Source: Pseudomonas sivasensis
GTDB lineage: Bacteria; Pseudomonadota; Gammaproteobacteria; Pseudomonadales; Pseudomonadaceae
Assembly: GCF_013778505.1 (NCBI RefSeq)
Contig: NZ_JAAOWU010000030.1
Location: 1 to 34,978, forward strand
Direction of reading: 5' to 3'
Length of the DNA: 34,978 nucleotides
Below are positions 25,020 to 33,391 of the stretch, in pieces. The first letter of the stretch is position 1; every line of letters begins with the position of its first letter. The position numbers and the translations under genes were made by a program. The notes beneath the pieces are model-generated. The model worked only from the letters and a program-made list of their open reading frames with translations. It made no database searches and was not told the origin of the DNA.

Positions 25020-25463
25020 TTATCCGGCGAAAGGCAGCCAAGGGCTGGCGAGAATCACGCCCAGGGTCAGCAGCGCTTGCGCGCCCAGCAGCCAGGCTTG
25101 TTTGCGCAACAATTTGAGGGCGCCGCGACGGCGCTCGGCCCAAGGTCGGCCGGCCCGATTGGGCGATTGCAGGCCGAGGGTCTGCAGGGCTTGGTCGAGG
25201 TCGGTGGTGCGCTCAGTATCCCGGGCCAGCAGGGCGAACAGGTCGGCGTCGAAGGCCACGCGCAGCGCCCAGTACTTTTGCAGCAGGCCGAGGATAATCA
25301 TCCACAGGCTGAGCAGCAGGCAGATGATCGAAATACTCGCCATCAGCAATTGGGCCAGGCCGAATAGCACACCGGCCACGGTCAGTCCTGTGGATAACTG
25401 ATCCAGCGAACGGCCACGGCGCAGCAGGCTGGCCACCACCTGGAGTTCCATATCAGCGGGCAT
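25020..25463 (-). CDS. Small membrane protein of the lipid operon, function unknown
   Basis: About 147 residues from the start MPADMELQ, chosen because GGAGGG precedes it by about 8 bases; a longer upstream frame would run deep into the phosphatase gene. Hydrophobic segments lie at about 24-68 (TGLTVAGVLFGLAQLL, then SISIICLLLSLWMIILGLL) and near the C-terminus (LGAQALLTLGVILA). Charged cytoplasmic-type sequence lies between them. It overlaps the upstream phosphatase by 11 bp and precedes plsC by 9 bases, so it belongs to the operon. I recognise no catalytic motif; a scaffold or regulatory subunit is possible. Confidence 0.7.
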   Translation of the reverse strand: MPADMELQVVASLLRRGRSLDQLSTGLTVAGVLFGLAQLLMASISIICLLLSLWMIILGLLQKYWALRVAFDADLFALLARDTERTTDLDQALQTLGLQSPNRAGRPWAERRRGALKLLRKQAWLLGAQALLTLGVILASPWLPFAG

Positions 25464-26751
25464 GGGGCAAACCCTCCAATGCTTCACGGTGAGCGGGGTG
25501 CAGGACCACATCGGTCCGTGCTGCACGAATAATAGTCAGCGCTTCGTCCACCGTCGTCGCGCGCCCGCTGTGTAACAGCCAGGCGGCGACGGCGGTAGCG
25601 CTGCGTGAGTAGCCGAGGGCGCAGCACACCAACAGCGGGCCGCGTGCGCGGAGGCGTTCGATGGCTTCAGCAGCTTGCCGGCATTCGGTGGGTGTCGGCG
25701 CTATCAGATCGAGCACCGGGATGCATTGATACGCGCGGCCCTGTGGATTAATCGGCAGTTCGGCGCATAGATCCACAATGGCGCTGAATGAACTCTGCTC
25801 CTTTGAGGTAGGAATCCGCCCCAGCCAAACGTTATCCACAATCACGTTGGGCTGTGGATGGTTGCGTGTCCACAGCCGGGAATTGATCCAGGCAGCCACT
25901 AGATAGGGCGCATATAACCAGCGCGCGGCAGGTGTGAGCTGACCATCAGCGCGCTTCTGGAAACCCGCCGCGCCCAGCACGAAGTAATTCGCCTTGATCA
26001 ACCCAAGGGAAACCGCTGGCCACAGCAGCCACAGCCACCAACCGCTCAGGCTTAACGCCACGATGATCAGCGCCAGGGCGCCCAGGCCGTAGCGCACGCC
26101 CAGCTGCCAGCGCTTGCGGTCTTGGGTAAGCCGCGTATTCAACAGCGGGCTCGGATGTTCGAGCGGCCACAACCACACGCAAATCCAACCCGCGAGGGCG
26201 CCTGTGGGTAAGTCGATAAAGTGATGTTGATAAGTGGTCAGCACCGAAATTCCGATCAACGCGAACCAGCCATGCACCAGCCAGCGCCAGCAACCTTGGG
26301 TATGACGTTGAAACATGACCCACAGAATCACCAGCAGCGCGATGTGCAGCGATGGTGCCTGGTTGAATGGCTTGTCGAAGCCCGCCAACACCGCAAACAA
26401 CCAGCCAAACACGCCATCCAGCTCGGGCCGCTCGAAGGTGAAACGCAGTGGCCAGATCAGGAAGCAGCTCACCGCGATCACCTGGGCACTCAGCAGGCGC
26501 AGTGCGTGTTGCTTGAGTTCATGACGGGTGCTGGGCAGCAGCAGGGAGAAACCGTAGAGCAGGTCGATGGACCAGTAAGGCACGATGGTCCAGGCCCAGA
26601 ACGGCATATGGGTTTCCCAGCCGAACACCAGCGTGCCCACGTCGCTGCGCTGGCTGGTGACCCAGGTGGCAAAGCCGTAGGTGCTGAAGAACAACGGCGC
26701 TAATAGCAGCAGCCACAGGACGGCTGGTTTCAACAAACCGGGTTCGCGCAT
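25453..26751 (-). CDS. ynbD: Membrane PAP2-like / dual-specificity phosphatase fusion (YnbD-like)
   Basis: A 432-residue protein from the start MREPGLLKP, 2 bases after the stop of the upstream gene; a 14-residue longer start is possible but would overlap. The N-terminal half has several membrane segments and a PAP2-like active-site pattern: PSLH (133-136), then a HHxxD stretch (H176, H177, D180). After more membrane segments the C-terminal third (about 300-432) is a tyrosine/dual-specificity phosphatase with the intact CX5R loop C377-ALGYS-R383, and IVDLCAEL near its start. The likely substrates are phospholipid phosphates such as phosphatidylglycerol phosphate or phosphatidic acid; this is inferred from the operon. 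Confidence 0.85.
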   Translation of the reverse strand: MREPGLLKPAVLWLLLLAPLFFSTYGFATWVTSQRSDVGTLVFGWETHMPFWAWTIVPYWSIDLLYGFSLLLPSTRHELKQHALRLLSAQVIAVSCFLIWPLRFTFERPELDGVFGWLFAVLAGFDKPFNQAPSLHIALLVILWVMFQRHTQGCWRWLVHGWFALIGISVLTTYQHHFIDLPTGALAGWICVWLWPLEHPSPLLNTRLTQDRKRWQLGVRYGLGALALIIVALSLSGWWLWLLWPAVSLGLIKANYFVLGAAGFQKRADGQLTPAARWLYAPYLVAAWINSRLWTRNHPQPNVIVDNVWLGRIPTSKEQSSFSAIVDLCAELPINPQGRAYQCIPVLDLIAPTPTECRQAAEAIERLRARGPLLVCCALGYSRSATAVAAWLLHSGRATTVDEALTIIRAARTDVVLHPAHREALEGLPHAR

Positions 26752-26753
26752 GC

Positions 26754-28508
26754 TCAGATCTTCTGTGCCAGGGACACGGTAAAGATGCCCCACTCATCCA
26801 CACGCTGGGTGATTTTGCGGAAACCGGCGGCTTCCACCAGTTGGTCCATTTCCGCCTGGCTGCGACGGCGCATCACCCAGGCCTGGCCTTGGCGATGGCT
26901 GGTCAATGCGCGGGCAATCAGCTCCAGTTGCGGGTGCCATGGCTGGCCGGTGTACACCAAATAGCCACCGGGTTCGACCGCTTCGGCGAGGCCGGCCAGC
27001 GAACCGCCGACCATGCTGTTATCGGCAAACAATTCATACAGCCCAGACACCACCGCCAACGTCGGCTTGGGTTCCAGCGCCGCCAGGTCCGCGCGATCAA
27101 ACGCATCGCCTTTGACGAACTGCGCGATATCCCCCAGGCCTTTCTCGCGGATCAGCGCGCCACCGTCGCGCACGTTGATATCGCTGTAGTCGCGCAACAG
27201 GATCGATTCCGGCAGCGGCGACACGCCCTGCAAGGCTTCCAGAATGTAACGCCCGTGGCCGGCGGCGATGTCGACGATACGTACTTCACGCTGTTCATCC
27301 CGCAACTTGGCCATGGCCAGGCGCAGCAGTTCTTCGACGTTCAGCTTGCGCTGACGGATGCCGCGCCAGCCGATGGAGTTGAGGTAGTTGGTGTCGATCA
27401 TCCGCCCCAGCCCGCCCTTGCCGGTGGGTTTGTTGCGGTAGACGTAGTCCAGGGTACTGCCGGAGTCGAAACCGGTGTCGAAGCCCAGTTTCACCCCATC
27501 TGACAGGTTCTTGCCCAAGCCCATGCTGGCGCGGGTCATGCGCCAGTACAGGTCACGCAGGGAGTTGCGCGGCAGCGGCGCGGCGAGGGATTCGGACTCG
27601 GCGCAGGTGGCGCCCAGTTTGTCGGCGTCGAGCAGGGAGGCGCGGTCCAGCGGGTGAGCAAAGTTTTGCAGGATAAAGCGCCTGGCACTGCTCACCGCCA
27701 CGGCGCGGTCACGTTCGCCGAGGGTGTCGTGGAAAAAACCGGGCAGGATATGCAGCTCTTTTTTCAGGCTGCCTAGGCGGTCGAAAAATTGCTGCTGGGG
27801 TTTGCGATGCACCACGAAGTCGGAGCCGGAGATGAGCAACTGAGTCGGCACTTGGATGGCCTGGGCATCCGCTACAACCCGGTCGGCTGCTTCGTACAGA
27901 CCCAGCAGCACATTCACTGAAATCGCCTTGGTGATCAGCGGATCGCTGTCGTAGGACGCCACCCGCTCCGGGTCATGGCTGAGGAACTTGGCCTTGACGT
28001 AGCTGTTGACGAAAAAGTTGCCGCGAAACTTGCGCATCAGCGCCAGGCCTGGACGAGCGAACGGCACGTACAGCTTGACCTTGAACGCTGGCGAGGCGAG
28101 CACCAACGCGCGGATTTTCGGCGCGTAATCGTGCACCCATGTGGCCGCGATTACCGCACCGACGCTTTGGGCGATGACAGCGAAGTTTTCCTCTTCGATG
28201 CCGTAGGTGGCGCCGATATGGTCACAAAAGGTTTGCACGTCGCGGGCGCTGGTGGCGAAGCTGGGGCTGTCACCGCGCTCGCCGGGGGATTGGCCGTGGC
28301 CGCGGGCGTCCCAGGCGAAGAAGTCGAACTGGGGCAGGTTCAGCTCATCGACCAGATGGGCGATGCGGCCCGAATGCTCGTGGCCGCGATGGAACAGCAC
28401 GATCGCCTGGCGTGGCTCGCCATCCGCAGGGGAAGTGGCCGGCCAGTGTCGGTAAAAAAGCTCGACGCCATCATGGGTACTGAAGGTGTGTGCTTGCTGT
28501 TCGCGCAT
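26754..28508 (-). CDS. ynbC: Alpha/beta hydrolase-methyltransferase fusion (YnbC-like)
   Basis: A 584-residue soluble bifunctional protein. Residues about 1-285 form an alpha/beta hydrolase of the monoacylglycerol-lipase type, with nucleophile S115 in AQSVG, acid D230 and H260; the first glycine of the usual GxSxG is alanine here. Residues about 380-584 form a class I SAM-dependent methyltransferase with motif I VDIAAGHGRY (412-421). A lipid-type substrate is suggested because its neighbours make CDP-diacylglycerol and transfer head groups. It lies 10 bases after the CDP-alcohol transferase gene and runs straight into the phosphatase. The same fusion is found in the ynb cluster of enterobacteria. 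Confidence 0.87.
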   Translation of the reverse strand: MREQQAHTFSTHDGVELFYRHWPATSPADGEPRQAIVLFHRGHEHSGRIAHLVDELNLPQFDFFAWDARGHGQSPGERGDSPSFATSARDVQTFCDHIGATYGIEEENFAVIAQSVGAVIAATWVHDYAPKIRALVLASPAFKVKLYVPFARPGLALMRKFRGNFFVNSYVKAKFLSHDPERVASYDSDPLITKAISVNVLLGLYEAADRVVADAQAIQVPTQLLISGSDFVVHRKPQQQFFDRLGSLKKELHILPGFFHDTLGERDRAVAVSSARRFILQNFAHPLDRASLLDADKLGATCAESESLAAPLPRNSLRDLYWRMTRASMGLGKNLSDGVKLGFDTGFDSGSTLDYVYRNKPTGKGGLGRMIDTNYLNSIGWRGIRQRKLNVEELLRLAMAKLRDEQREVRIVDIAAGHGRYILEALQGVSPLPESILLRDYSDINVRDGGALIREKGLGDIAQFVKGDAFDRADLAALEPKPTLAVVSGLYELFADNSMVGGSLAGLAEAVEPGGYLVYTGQPWHPQLELIARALTSHRQGQAWVMRRRSQAEMDQLVEAAGFRKITQRVDEWGIFTVSLAQKI

Positions 28509-28518
28509 CGCAAAATCC

Positions 28519-29136
28519 TTATGCAGAAGGGGAAGGGGTTTCTTTCAGGCCTTGGCGTACGCGGTTGACCAGGGTGTAGGCGAGCAGGGCGGCGACCAGC
28601 CACATCACCGTGTCGACCCAACCTGCGCCGAGCCAGCCCAGCGCTACACCGGTGGCCAGCACGCCGAGTACAAACGCCCGATCACTTTTGCCCATCGGCC
28701 CGTCGTAGCGCCGTGAAGCGCCGACCATGGGCCCGAGCACACCGGCGTATTCGCTGAATACCGCCAGCAATGCCACCAAGAGCACCGGCGCCAGGCTCAC
28801 GCCCGGGATCAGTGCAAAGGGCAGGATCAGCGCGCTGTCCGCGATCACGTCACACAATTCATTGAGGTAGGCGCCCAAGCGCGACTGCTGGCCGAATTCA
28901 CGGGCGAGCATGCCGTCGATGGCATTAAGGGCCATGCGCGCAATCATCCACAGCGGGATCAACGCAAAAAGCCACAGGTATTGGGCGAAGCTGGCAATCA
29001 GCAGGCCCACCAGCAGGGAAATCACTCCGGCCAGAACGGTGATTTGATTGGCGGTGGTGCCGTTGTCGTAGAGGCGCTGCACGAGAGGACGCAGCAGGTT
29101 TTGAAAACGCGGTTTGAGCTGATAGATCGAAATCAT
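28519..29136 (-). CDS. ynbA: CDP-alcohol phosphatidyltransferase (YnbA-like)
   Basis: A 205-residue membrane enzyme with about six hydrophobic segments, the first gene of the minus-strand operon. It should transfer a phosphatidyl group from CDP-diacylglycerol to an alcohol acceptor. The CDP-alcohol motif D-x2-DG-x2-AR-x8-G-x3-D-x3-D is present but with asparagine at two acidic positions: N71-x2-D74-G75-x2-A78-R79-x8-G88-x3-N92-x3-D96. The same two Asn occur in E. coli YnbA as I remember it, so this looks like a family trait and may mean altered metal binding or chemistry. Its acceptor is unknown. The ribosome site is weak (AAGGA about 13 bases upstream). Confidence 0.87.
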   Translation of the reverse strand: MISIYQLKPRFQNLLRPLVQRLYDNGTTANQITVLAGVISLLVGLLIASFAQYLWLFALIPLWMIARMALNAIDGMLAREFGQQSRLGAYLNELCDVIADSALILPFALIPGVSLAPVLLVALLAVFSEYAGVLGPMVGASRRYDGPMGKSDRAFVLGVLATGVALGWLGAGWVDTVMWLVAALLAYTLVNRVRQGLKETPSPSA

Positions 29137-29269
29137 GGGGGGTGACGCTTCCTTGTCCGTGAGCCCGCGAAAAACTGGTTTGGAGTGTGCCGATTAATCA
29201 TGAGATCTACCAGTGATGGCTCGTGTTTATGGGGGTTTAGTCACGCTCTGGAGAGCACTGAGAAACAAA

Positions 29270-29360
29270 TGTAGGAGGGGGCTTGCTCCCGATGGCGATG
29301 GATCAGCCAGCACAGGCACCAACTGACAGGTCGTTAACGGGAGCAAGCCCCCTGTCACAG
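29270..29360. repeat. REP pair (REPIN-like) upstream of the lipid operon
   Basis: GTAGGAGGGGGCTTGCTCCC pairs with GGGAGCAAGCCCCCTGTCAC across a spacer of about 50 bases. This is the same repeat family as at 23333-23422, so the two flank the six-gene lipid operon. It sits between the divergent ynbA and SPFH genes; the rest of that gap (29137-29456) holds only the putative operator at 29417. Confidence 0.85.
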
Positions 29361-29416
29361 GGGATGTGTGTCGTGTTCAAAAGCGCTTTTTGACGAACAA
29401 AAATTTCACGTCGCGT

Positions 29417-29429
29417 GTTATATCGTAAC
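29417..29429. promoter_or_regulatory. Zur-box-like palindrome before the SPFH / P-type ATPase operon
   Basis: GTTAT-ATC-GTAAC is a near-perfect 13-base palindrome embedded in TGTTATATCGTAACG. It resembles the GTTATA-nn-ATAAC core bound by the zinc repressor Zur in gamma-proteobacteria. It sits 28 bases before the preferred ATG at 29457, where a repressor would act, and overlaps a possible GTG start at 29415, which argues against that start. No convincing sigma-70 promoter spacing is visible around it. Confidence 0.45.
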
Positions 29430-29456
29430 GAATTGTGTACAGACGGGCGTGTTGGG

Positions 29457-31361
29457 ATGCAAGTGGATCTAGAAGCTGACGGCGCTTCTGTAGAAGGCCT
29501 CGCGCGCTTTCAACAGGGGCAGTTCCATGCCCGTCGATTGCGTCAGGCCGGTATCAGCCTGACAGTGCTGGCCGTCGCCGGTTGGGTGCTGGCGCTGTTT
29601 GTCGCCTTGTTTGCGCCGCTGTCGATCTGGCCGGTGGTATTGATCAACAGCGCCTGCGCGTTGCTGGTGCTGGTGGCGGGTTTGCAGTCGGCGTGGTGGG
29701 TGGCCGATTGGCGCGCCCAGGCGCTGGAGGAACCCGCGGTTGAAGTACCGGTTGAGCAAACGGGCCGGTACGCGCGACTGGTTGGGCGCTTTGGCAAGCA
29801 GATTGGCGCGCCGGTGTTGTGGCTTGGCGGCTGGTCGCTGCTCGCGCTGGTTAGCGTTATCGAATTCTGGAACCTGGCGTTGCCGGCTGCGGCTGTAGGT
29901 CAGTCCGCCAGTATTGGCGCCGCGTTGGCCTTGGCCCTGGCGTTTGGCTTGCTGGTGTTCGAACGTCGCCTGGCCCAGGAAACCGCCGCGCAATGGCCGG
30001 AAGCTTCGCAACTGGCGCAGTTGAGCCGAGTGGCGATCAGTTGCCTGGTGATCAGCGCGATTTGCCTGCTGTTTGCCGGTGCCGAGTCCGTGTGGCCGTT
30101 GCGTCTGGCGGTGTTGATTGGCCTGCTGCCGGCACTGGTGGCGGCGGAGTTTCTGCTCAGGGGCGCGTTGTCATTGTTCAGCCCGCGCCAACCGCATCTT
30201 GAACCCCGCCTGATGGCGCAAAGTTTTATCGCTGGTTTGCTGCGCTGGCCGCCACAACCGTTGCTGGCGTTGCAGCACGAGTTGCACAACCGCTTCGGCA
30301 TTGACCTGCGTCAGATCTGGGCCTTTACCTACATGCGCCGCGCATTTTTTCCGGTGCTGCTGGTGGTGCTGGCGATCGGTTGGGCGCTGACCGGTGTGCA
30401 TGAAGTGCCCCTGCAAGGCCGTGGGATCTATGAACGCTTCGGCAAACCGGTGCAAGTCTTCGGCCCTGGCCTGCATGCCGGGTTGCCTTGGCCATTGGGT
30501 CGCGTCATTAAAGTCGAAAACGGCGTGGTGCATGAATTGGCCACCAGCGTCAGCGAAACTGCTTCGCCCGAGCTGACACCTGCGGAAGGTCCGGCGCCGT
30601 TGATTGCCAATCGACTGTGGGACGCCAGCCATGTGAATGACAAATCCCAAGTCATCGCCAGCAGCAGCGGCGATAAGCAGGGCTTCCAGATCGTCAATAT
30701 GGATGTGCGCTTCGTCTACCGCATTGGCCTTACCGACGAGGCCGCGCTGGCGGCGACGTATAACAGCGCGGATGTACCGACCCTGATCCGCAGCACCGCC
30801 AGCCGCATCCTCGTGCACGACTTTGCTTCGCGCACCCTCGACGAATTGCTCGGCGAACAACGCACCAGCCTGGCTGACGAAGTGGGGCGCGCGGTGCAGG
30901 CGGATCTGCAGAAACTCCACAGCGGTGTGGAAATCCTCGCCACCGTTGTGGAAGCCATCCACCCACCGGCCGGTGCCGCCAACGCCTATCACGGCGTGCA
31001 AGCTGCGCAGATCGGTGCTCAGGCCCTGATCTCCCGCGAGCGCGGAGCCGCCAGTGAGCAGACCAACCAGGCCCTGTTGCAAGCCAGCATTGCCCGCGAT
31101 CAAGCCACGGCCACGGCCCATGAAGTGAATGCTGGCGCACAGGCGGCCGACCTGCGTTTCGCCGCCGAACAAAAGGCCTATGCCAGTGCAGGCCAGGCCT
31201 TCGTGTTGGAGCAGTACCTTGGCCAACTCAGCCAGGGTCTGGCCCACGCCAAACTGCTGATTCTGGATCATCGCCTGGGCGCCGATGGCGCACCGACGAT
31301 CGATCTGCGTTCTTTTACCTTGCCGGCCGATCCCTCGGTGCCGCGTAAAGCCGTTCAATAA
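29457..31361 (+). CDS. SPFH/HflK-like protein with an extra N-terminal multi-membrane domain
   Basis: About 634 residues from ATG 29457; a GTG 14 codons earlier overlaps the Zur-like site. The N-terminal half carries around six hydrophobic segments. After a further segment (AFFPVLLVVLAIGWALTGV) comes a band-7/SPFH domain (GRGIYERFGKPVQVFGPGLH, then GLPWPLG) and a long alanine/glutamine-rich coiled-coil tail, as in HflK. HflK and HflC form ring-like membrane scaffolds that modulate the FtsH protease. This is a paralogue, not the hflX-linked pair. Followed 12 bases later by a second SPFH gene. Confidence 0.8.
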   Translation: MQVDLEADGASVEGLARFQQGQFHARRLRQAGISLTVLAVAGWVLALFVALFAPLSIWPVVLINSACALLVLVAGLQSAWWVADWRAQALEEPAVEVPVEQTGRYARLVGRFGKQIGAPVLWLGGWSLLALVSVIEFWNLALPAAAVGQSASIGAALALALAFGLLVFERRLAQETAAQWPEASQLAQLSRVAISCLVISAICLLFAGAESVWPLRLAVLIGLLPALVAAEFLLRGALSLFSPRQPHLEPRLMAQSFIAGLLRWPPQPLLALQHELHNRFGIDLRQIWAFTYMRRAFFPVLLVVLAIGWALTGVHEVPLQGRGIYERFGKPVQVFGPGLHAGLPWPLGRVIKVENGVVHELATSVSETASPELTPAEGPAPLIANRLWDASHVNDKSQVIASSSGDKQGFQIVNMDVRFVYRIGLTDEAALAATYNSADVPTLIRSTASRILVHDFASRTLDELLGEQRTSLADEVGRAVQADLQKLHSGVEILATVVEAIHPPAGAANAYHGVQAAQIGAQALISRERGAASEQTNQALLQASIARDQATATAHEVNAGAQAADLRFAAEQKAYASAGQAFVLEQYLGQLSQGLAHAKLLILDHRLGADGAPTIDLRSFTLPADPSVPRKAVQ

Positions 31362-31373
31362 GGAGTCTGTCTG

Positions 31374-32360
31374 TTGAGCGCTCATTCTCACGATCACGGT
31401 CATCACCATCATCACGGCCACCACCATCACGGTGATGAGCACGCTGCTGGTCCATTCCCTTGGCGGCGTATGGGCTGGGCCGTGTTGCTCGTATTGTTTG
31501 CGGTCGCTGCGGCAAGCCTGGTGCAAGTGCGGTCCGGCGAAGCCACGGTGATTACGCGGTTCGGCAACCCGTCGCGGGTGTTGCTGGAGCCGGGCCTTGG
31601 TTGGCGCTGGCCGGCGCCGTTCGAAGCGGCGATCCCGGTGGACCTGCGCCTGCGCACCACCTCCAGCGGCTTGCAGGACGTGGGCACCCGCGATGGCTTG
31701 CGCATCATCGTGCAGGCCTATGTGGCGTGGCAGGTGCAGGGCGATGCCGACAATGTGCAGCGCTTTATGCGTGCGGTGCAGAACCAGCCGGATGAGGCGG
31801 CGCGGCAGATTCGCACCTTCGTCGGCTCGGCACTGGAAACCACGGCGGCCAGTTTTGACCTGTCCAGCCTGATCAACACCGACGCCAGCCAGGTACGTAT
31901 CGCCGATTTCGAGGCGCAGTTGCGCCAGCAAATTGATCAACAATTGCTCACTACCTACGGCGTACGCGTGGCCCAAGTCGGTATCGAGCGGCTGACGTTG
32001 CCCTCGGTGACGCTGACCGCCACCGTCGACCGCATGCGTGCCGAGCGCGAAACCATCGCCACCGAACGCACTGCCGTGGGTAAGCGCGAAGCGGCCCAAA
32101 TCCGTTCCGCCGCCGAGCGCGACGCGCGCATCGTGCAGGCCGACGCCACGGTGAAAGCCGCCGATATCGAAGCGCAATCGCGTGTCGAGGCCGCGCAGAT
32201 TTACGGGCGGGCCTACGCGGGTAATCCCCAGCTGTACAACTTGCTGCGCTCGCTGGATACCTTGGGCACGGTGGTGACGCCGGGCACCAAGATCATCCTG
32301 CGCACCGACGCCGCACCATTCCGTGCGCTGGTGGACGGACCGAAGGACGTCCAGCCATGA
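31374..32360 (+). CDS. SPFH/HflC-like protein with histidine-rich N-terminus
   Basis: A 328-residue membrane scaffold protein. TTG start with AAGGAG 8 bases upstream. The first 23 residues contain 13 histidines (HSHDHGHHHHHGHHHHGDEH), a clear metal-binding tail. A single membrane segment (about 34-50) leads into a band-7/SPFH domain (GEATVITRFGNPSRVLLEPG) and coiled coil, ending with a typical YGRAYAGNPQLYNLLRSL segment. The tail would lie on the cytoplasmic side and could bind Zn, Ni or Cu for the P-type ATPase of the same operon. It overlaps the next gene by 4 bp (ATGA). Confidence 0.85.
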   Translation: MSAHSHDHGHHHHHGHHHHGDEHAAGPFPWRRMGWAVLLVLFAVAAASLVQVRSGEATVITRFGNPSRVLLEPGLGWRWPAPFEAAIPVDLRLRTTSSGLQDVGTRDGLRIIVQAYVAWQVQGDADNVQRFMRAVQNQPDEAARQIRTFVGSALETTAASFDLSSLINTDASQVRIADFEAQLRQQIDQQLLTTYGVRVAQVGIERLTLPSVTLTATVDRMRAERETIATERTAVGKREAAQIRSAAERDARIVQADATVKAADIEAQSRVEAAQIYGRAYAGNPQLYNLLRSLDTLGTVVTPGTKIILRTDAAPFRALVDGPKDVQP

Positions 32361-33391
32361 CCGAGCGTGACAGCCCGGACAGCCCATGGATTCAGGCCGG
32401 GCGCCTGACGTTCATGGCGCTGTACGCGGTGACTGTGTTGGCGGCGTTGGCCTGGGCATTTTCCAATGTGCGCCAGATCGACCCGCAGAACCGCGCCGTG
32501 GTGCTGCACTTCGGCGCCCTCGACCGTATCCAGAATGCTGGCTTGCTATTGGCCTGGCCGCAGCCATTTGAGCAGGTGGTGTTGCTGCCGGCCGCCGATC
32601 GGGTGATCGAGCGGCGGGTGGAAAACCTACTGCGTTCGGAGGCGGCGGTGCAGGCTGACCGCGTGGCCAGTTTCGCCACGCCCTTGAGCGATGCCATGGC
32701 CGGCTCCGGCTACCTGCTGACCGGGGATGCCGGAGTGGTGCAGCTGGATGTGCGGGTGTTCTACAAGGTCACCGAACCGTATTCCTTTGTATTGCAGGGC
32801 GAGCATGTGTTGCCGGCCTTGGATCGCCTGGTCACGCGCAGCGCCGTGGCCCTGACGGCGGCGCGGGACCTGGACACGATTCTGGTGGCGCGCCCGGAAC
32901 TGATCGGCGCCGACAATAGCGCCGCTGAGCGTCGTGAACGGTTGCGCGGTGACCTGGTGCAAGGCATCAATAAGCGGCTGGCGGAGTTGACCTCAAGCGG
33001 CTTGGGCTTGGGGATCGAAGTCACCCGTGTCGATGTGCAGTCGAGCCTGCCGGGCCCGGCGGTGAATGCGTTCAATGCGGTGCTGACGGCCAGTCAGCAA
33101 GCCGATAAAGCGGTGGCCAATGCGCGCACCGAAGCGGAAAAGCTCACCCAAACCGCCAATCAGCAAGCTGACCGTGTGGTGCAGGTTGCCCATGCCCAGG
33201 CCAGCGAACGCTTGGCCAACGCCCAGGCGCAAACCGCCACCGTCGCCAGCCTCGCCCAGGTCAAAGACCCGGGTTTGCTTCTGCGTCTGTACCGCGAGCG
33301 CTTGCCGAAGATTCTCGGCCAGGCGGGCTCCGTGACCACAGTCGACCCTAAAGACGACTCCCGCTTGATCATCCAGGGAGCCGAGCAATGA
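32357..33391 (+). CDS. Third SPFH/HflK-like membrane protein
   Basis: A 344-residue protein with one N-terminal membrane segment (about 19-36) followed by a band-7/SPFH domain (DPQNRAVVLHFGALDRIQNA, then LLLAWPQPFEQVVLLP). A long coiled coil rich in alanine, glutamine and glutamate follows (about 235-305). It overlaps both neighbours by ATGA, so all are translated together. It probably forms a mixed ring or scaffold with the two other SPFH proteins. The enzymatic role of such proteins, if any, is indirect, through proteases or transporters held in the ring. Confidence 0.83.
   Translation: MTERDSPDSPWIQAGRLTFMALYAVTVLAALAWAFSNVRQIDPQNRAVVLHFGALDRIQNAGLLLAWPQPFEQVVLLPAADRVIERRVENLLRSEAAVQADRVASFATPLSDAMAGSGYLLTGDAGVVQLDVRVFYKVTEPYSFVLQGEHVLPALDRLVTRSAVALTAARDLDTILVARPELIGADNSAAERRERLRGDLVQGINKRLAELTSSGLGLGIEVTRVDVQSSLPGPAVNAFNAVLTASQQADKAVANARTEAEKLTQTANQQADRVVQVAHAQASERLANAQAQTATVASLAQVKDPGLLLRLYRERLPKILGQAGSVTTVDPKDDSRLIIQGAEQ

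Noticed and set aside
25464..25526. Longer start for the small membrane protein of the lipid operon
   Set aside because: It adds 21 residues lying wholly inside the phosphatase gene, while a good GGAGGG site supports the start at 25463.
29415..29456. GTG 29415 as the start of the first SPFH gene
   Set aside because: It overlaps the Zur-like palindrome, lacks a ribosome site and adds 14 residues of unremarkable sequence; ATG 29457 is preferred.
30171..32387. 738-codon open frame on the minus strand
   Set aside because: It runs antisense to two well-supported SPFH genes in GC-rich DNA and its product is Gly/His/Arg-rich without any domain; a codon-bias shadow.
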